DNA of 20,860 nt from JBBDIX01 sp040880235 (lineage in GTDB: Bacteria > Actinomycetota > Nitriliruptoria > Nitriliruptorales > Nitriliruptoraceae). The notes below the pieces were generated by a model. It saw nothing but the letters and a program-made list of their open reading frames with translations. It ran no database searches and was not told the origin of the DNA. The stretch spans positions 1-20,860 of the forward strand of contig JBBDIX010000056.1 in NCBI GenBank assembly GCA_040880235.1. Reading direction: 5' to 3'. Shown in pieces: positions 18,782-20,860 of this stretch (the stretch's first letter is position 1; each line of letters begins with the position of its first letter). The translations under genes were made by a program, and so were the position numbers.

Positions 18782-19794
18782 TGGCCGGTGACGTGCGCCG
18801 GGTCGCGGACACGCAAGGGCCCTCCCGAGCGTTCGGGGCGACGGCGCCGGTCGAGATGCCCACCTCGCCACGCCTCGTCACGAGTGTCGGACGCCTCGAA
18901 CTGCCCAATCCGATCCTGTCCGCCTCGGGATGCTTCGCCTCGGGACCGGAGATCGATCGCTTCTGGGACGTGAGCGACCTTGGCGCCGTGGTCGTCAAGT
19001 CGGTGACCCTCGAGCCGCGAGACGGTCTGCCGACCCCCCGCATGGCCGAGGCCCCGTCCGGGATGCTCAATGCCATCGGCCTGCAGAACCCGGGGGTCCG
19101 TGCGTGGCTCGAGCACGACCTGCCGTGGCTGGTGGAACGCCGTGCCCGCGTGGTGGTGTCGATCGCGGGGGGCGACGTCGACGAGTTCCGTCAGGTCGCA
19201 CGGATCCTGCGGCGCCAACCGGGGATCGCGGCGATCGAGATCAACCTGTCGTGCCCCAACGTGGAGCACCGGGGCCTGGTGTTCGCCTGTTCGCCCGAGG
19301 CGTCCGCCGAGGTGGTCACCGCGGTCGGTCGTGACAGCGACGTGCCGGTGTTCGCCAAGCTGACCTCCGACGTCACCGACGTCGTCGAGGTGGCACGGGC
19401 GGTCGCCCGTGCAGGGGCGTCGGGTGTGACGCTCGTCAACACCCTGCTCGGCATGGCGATCGATCCGGAGACGGGCCGCCCTTCGCTGTACAACGGGTAC
19501 GGGGGCCTGTCCGGTCCAGCGATCCGCCCGGTGGCGGTACGCAACGTCCACCAGGTGCACCGCGCGCTGCCCGACCTGCCGATCATCGGGTGTGGGGGCG
19601 TGCAGTCGGTGACCGACGTCGTCCAGATGCTGCGAGCGGGCGCGTCCGCGGTCCAGGTGGGAACCGCGACGTTCGTGGATCCCTTCGTCGCACCCCGTCT
19701 CGCCCGTGAACTCGACACCTGGTTGTCCCACCGCGGGCTCGACTCCGTCGGTGACCTCGTCGGTGCGGTCACGCCGTGGCGGGACGACGCATGA
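18781..19794 (+). CDS. pyrD: dihydroorotate dehydrogenase, class 1B catalytic subunit
   Basis: This 337-residue FMN enzyme oxidises dihydroorotate to orotate. After a variable 30-residue N-terminus come 'NPILSASGCFASG', FMN/substrate Lys K73 in 'VVVKSVTLEPR', 'NAIGLQNPG' and the active-site Cys C158 in 'INLSCPN', the class 1B hallmark (class 2 uses Ser). 'NTLLGMAID' and the phosphate-binding 'GCGGVQSVTDVVQMLRAGA' follow. Presence of pyrK directly upstream, with a one-base overlap (TGATG), supports class 1B. ATG 18781 is favoured by a GGAGAGGTGA region; an internal ATG at residue 26 would also keep the whole fold. Confidence 0.97.
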   Translation: MAGDVRRVADTQGPSRAFGATAPVEMPTSPRLVTSVGRLELPNPILSASGCFASGPEIDRFWDVSDLGAVVVKSVTLEPRDGLPTPRMAEAPSGMLNAIGLQNPGVRAWLEHDLPWLVERRARVVVSIAGGDVDEFRQVARILRRQPGIAAIEINLSCPNVEHRGLVFACSPEASAEVVTAVGRDSDVPVFAKLTSDVTDVVEVARAVARAGASGVTLVNTLLGMAIDPETGRPSLYNGYGGLSGPAIRPVAVRNVHQVHRALPDLPIIGCGGVQSVTDVVQMLRAGASAVQVGTATFVDPFVAPRLARELDTWLSHRGLDSVGDLVGAVTPWRDDA

Positions 19795-20477
19795 ACCCGT
19801 CGGATCGGATCGTGGTCGCACTCGACGTGGAGACGCTGCAGGAGGCCCAGCGACTGGCGCGGTCGCTCGAGGGGATCGTCGGCTGGTTCAAGGTCGGCCT
19901 GGAACTCTTCAGTGCGCACGGTCCCGAGGCCGTGCATGCCATCCGTGCGTCAGGTCCGGTGTTCCTCGACGTGAAGCTGCACGACATCCCCACGACCGTC
20001 GAACGGGCCGCATCGCGGCTCGCCGATCTGGACGTCGGCCTGCTCACGATCCACGCATCCGGGGGGCCGGACATGGTGCGCGCCGCGGTCGATGGACTCG
20101 GAGACCGAGGACGGGTGCTCGCGGTCACCGTGTTGACGTCGATGTCGGTGCCGGACCGCGAGGCCGTGGGCATGGCGACCGACGAGCAGCACCCGGCGCG
20201 TCTGGCGGCGATGGCGGTCGGCGCGGGGGCACCCGGGCTCGTGTGCGCCCCCGGCATGCTGCCGGCGATCCGCTCTGCAGTCGGCGACGGGCCGCTCGCG
20301 GTGGTCCCGGGGATCCGTCCGGCCGGTTCGACGACCGACGACCACGCAGATCCCGCCACCCCGGCAGCGACACTGCGGGCCGGTGCCGACCTGCTGGTGA
20401 TCGGTCGGCCCATCACTCGTGCCGACGACCCCGTGGCTGCCGCCGTCGCGATCGCGCAGGAGATGGCCGGCGCCTGA
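19791..20477 (+). CDS. pyrF: orotidine 5'-phosphate decarboxylase
   Basis: This 228-residue TIM-barrel enzyme makes UMP from OMP. The catalytic Asp-Lys-Asp array is in 'FLDVKLHDIPTTV' (D60, K62, D65). 'FKVGLELF' (33-40) and the phosphate-gripping C-terminal block 'VVPGIRPAG' and 'GADLLVIGRPIT' are present. Length and motifs match the bacterial type 1 form. ATG 19791 overlaps the pyrD stop (ATGA); an in-frame GTG at 19776 would add five residues and is less likely. It is the last gene of the operon and ends eight bases from the convergent pyrE stop. Confidence 0.97.
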   Translation: MNPSDRIVVALDVETLQEAQRLARSLEGIVGWFKVGLELFSAHGPEAVHAIRASGPVFLDVKLHDIPTTVERAASRLADLDVGLLTIHASGGPDMVRAAVDGLGDRGRVLAVTVLTSMSVPDREAVGMATDEQHPARLAAMAVGAGAPGLVCAPGMLPAIRSAVGDGPLAVVPGIRPAGSTTDDHADPATPAATLRAGADLLVIGRPITRADDPVAAAVAIAQEMAGA

Positions 20478-20491
20478 CGCGTGGTTCAGGC
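20472..20491. terminator. bidirectional terminator-like hairpin formed by the pyrF and pyrE stop codons
   Basis: GCCTGA (20472-20477) is perfectly complementary to TCAGGC (20486-20491) across an eight-base gap. The last sense codon and stop of both convergent genes are GCC-TGA, so each gene's end makes one arm. Extra CCG/CGG pairing flanks it after a bulge. No T-run is present on either side. Confidence 0.45.
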
Positions 20492-20860
20492 CGGATGTGG
20501 GCCGTACTCGGCGCGGTAGGCCGCGATCCGATCGAGGACGTCCTGGTCGAGCTGTGGGCCGAGCCGCGCGACGATGTCGTCGATCGTGGCCAACGCCACG
20601 GTGCGCAGTCCCAGCTCCTCGCCCAGTTCCTCGAGTGCCGACACGTCGGCACGCATCCCACGTTCCTGGCGGTCGACGCCCACGACCAGGCCCACGAGGT
20701 CGATGTCGGCGACGGCGCGCAGCATGGGAACGGTCTGGCGGATCGAGGTCCCTGCCGTGGTGACGTCCTCGACGATGACCACACGCGTCCCGTCCTGTGG
20801 CACGGCGCCGACGAGCGATCCGCCCTCACCGTGGTCCTTGGCCTCCTTGCGGTCGAAGCA
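20486..20860 (-). CDS. pyrE: orotate phosphoribosyltransferase, C-terminal part (runs off the window)
   Basis: 124 codons are visible, with the gene's start beyond the right edge. The frame enters with the active-site loop 'RKEAKDHGEGG', whose Lys and His contact PRPP. The PRPP-binding motif 'VVIVEDVTTAGTSIRQ' and the helical C-terminus follow. The enzyme joins orotate to PRPP, the one UMP-pathway step not encoded in the plus-strand operon. It is on the opposite strand, so it escapes the PyrR/leader switch unless separately controlled. About 60-70 N-terminal residues should lie outside the window. Confidence 0.95.
   Translation of the reverse strand, partial: CFDRKEAKDHGEGGSLVGAVPQDGTRVVIVEDVTTAGTSIRQTVPMLRAVADIDLVGLVVGVDRQERGMRADVSALEELGEELGLRTVALATIDDIVARLGPQLDQDVLDRIAAYRAEYGPHPA

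Overview
This is a high-GC window, about two-thirds G+C by eye. Its gene content and regulatory motifs point to an actinobacterium: the aroQ-pepQ-efp-nusB-pyr gene order, frequent GTG starts, a mycobacterial-type LexA box and a DUF222/HNH '13E12-type' protein. A separate pyrK (electron-transfer subunit) beside a class 1B pyrD suggests a deep-branching, non-mycobacterial lineage such as Nitriliruptoria or Acidimicrobiia. That placement is inference.

Layout. (1) 1-347 holds the 3' part of a tRNA-Leu-like gene with encoded CCA, cut by the window edge and with an unexplained 5' side, followed by a short remnant of a DUF421 (YetF-like) C-terminus. (2) 348-1865 (-) is a DUF222/HNH endonuclease-family gene. 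Its promoter carries a perfect SOS box over the -10 element, and the spacing predicts a leaderless mRNA. (3) 2063-6988 (-) is a complete branched-chain-amino-acid-type (HAAT) ABC importer, in transcription order: substrate-binding lipoprotein, livG, livF, livH, livM. It has a recognisable promoter, a 14-bp palindromic operator just after the predicted transcription start, a leader of about 210 nt, and a large hairpin between the binding-protein gene and livG. (4) 7297-7722 (-) is a small single-domain cupin, followed by a strong inverted repeat. (5) 7863-10569 (+) holds aroQ, pepQ, efp and nusB. (6) 10604-20477 (+) is a pyrimidine operon encoding the UMP pathway except pyrE: leader ORF, pyrR, pyrB, pyrC, carA, carB, pyrK, pyrD, pyrF. 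Every junction overlaps by 1 or 4 nt, so there is no non-coding base from the leader ORF to the end of pyrF. (7) 20486-20860 (-) is the C-terminal part of pyrE, convergent with pyrF.

How it works together. CarAB makes carbamoyl phosphate. PyrB, PyrC and PyrD/PyrK convert it to orotate. PyrE, encoded on the opposite strand, and PyrF complete UMP. The most interesting control region is just after nusB. A PyrR-binding RNA motif contains, in its 3' purine-rich side, the Shine-Dalgarno sequence of a 23-codon leader ORF, and that ORF's stop overlaps the pyrR start (ATGA). This arrangement could let PyrR shut off the whole overlapping operon by blocking one translation start.

Most of the window is recognisable housekeeping and transport genes. 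The novelty lies in regulatory architecture (SOS-controlled leaderless HNH gene, PyrR/leader-ORF switch, liv operator and hairpins) and in the odd tRNA region at the left edge, not in a new protein system.
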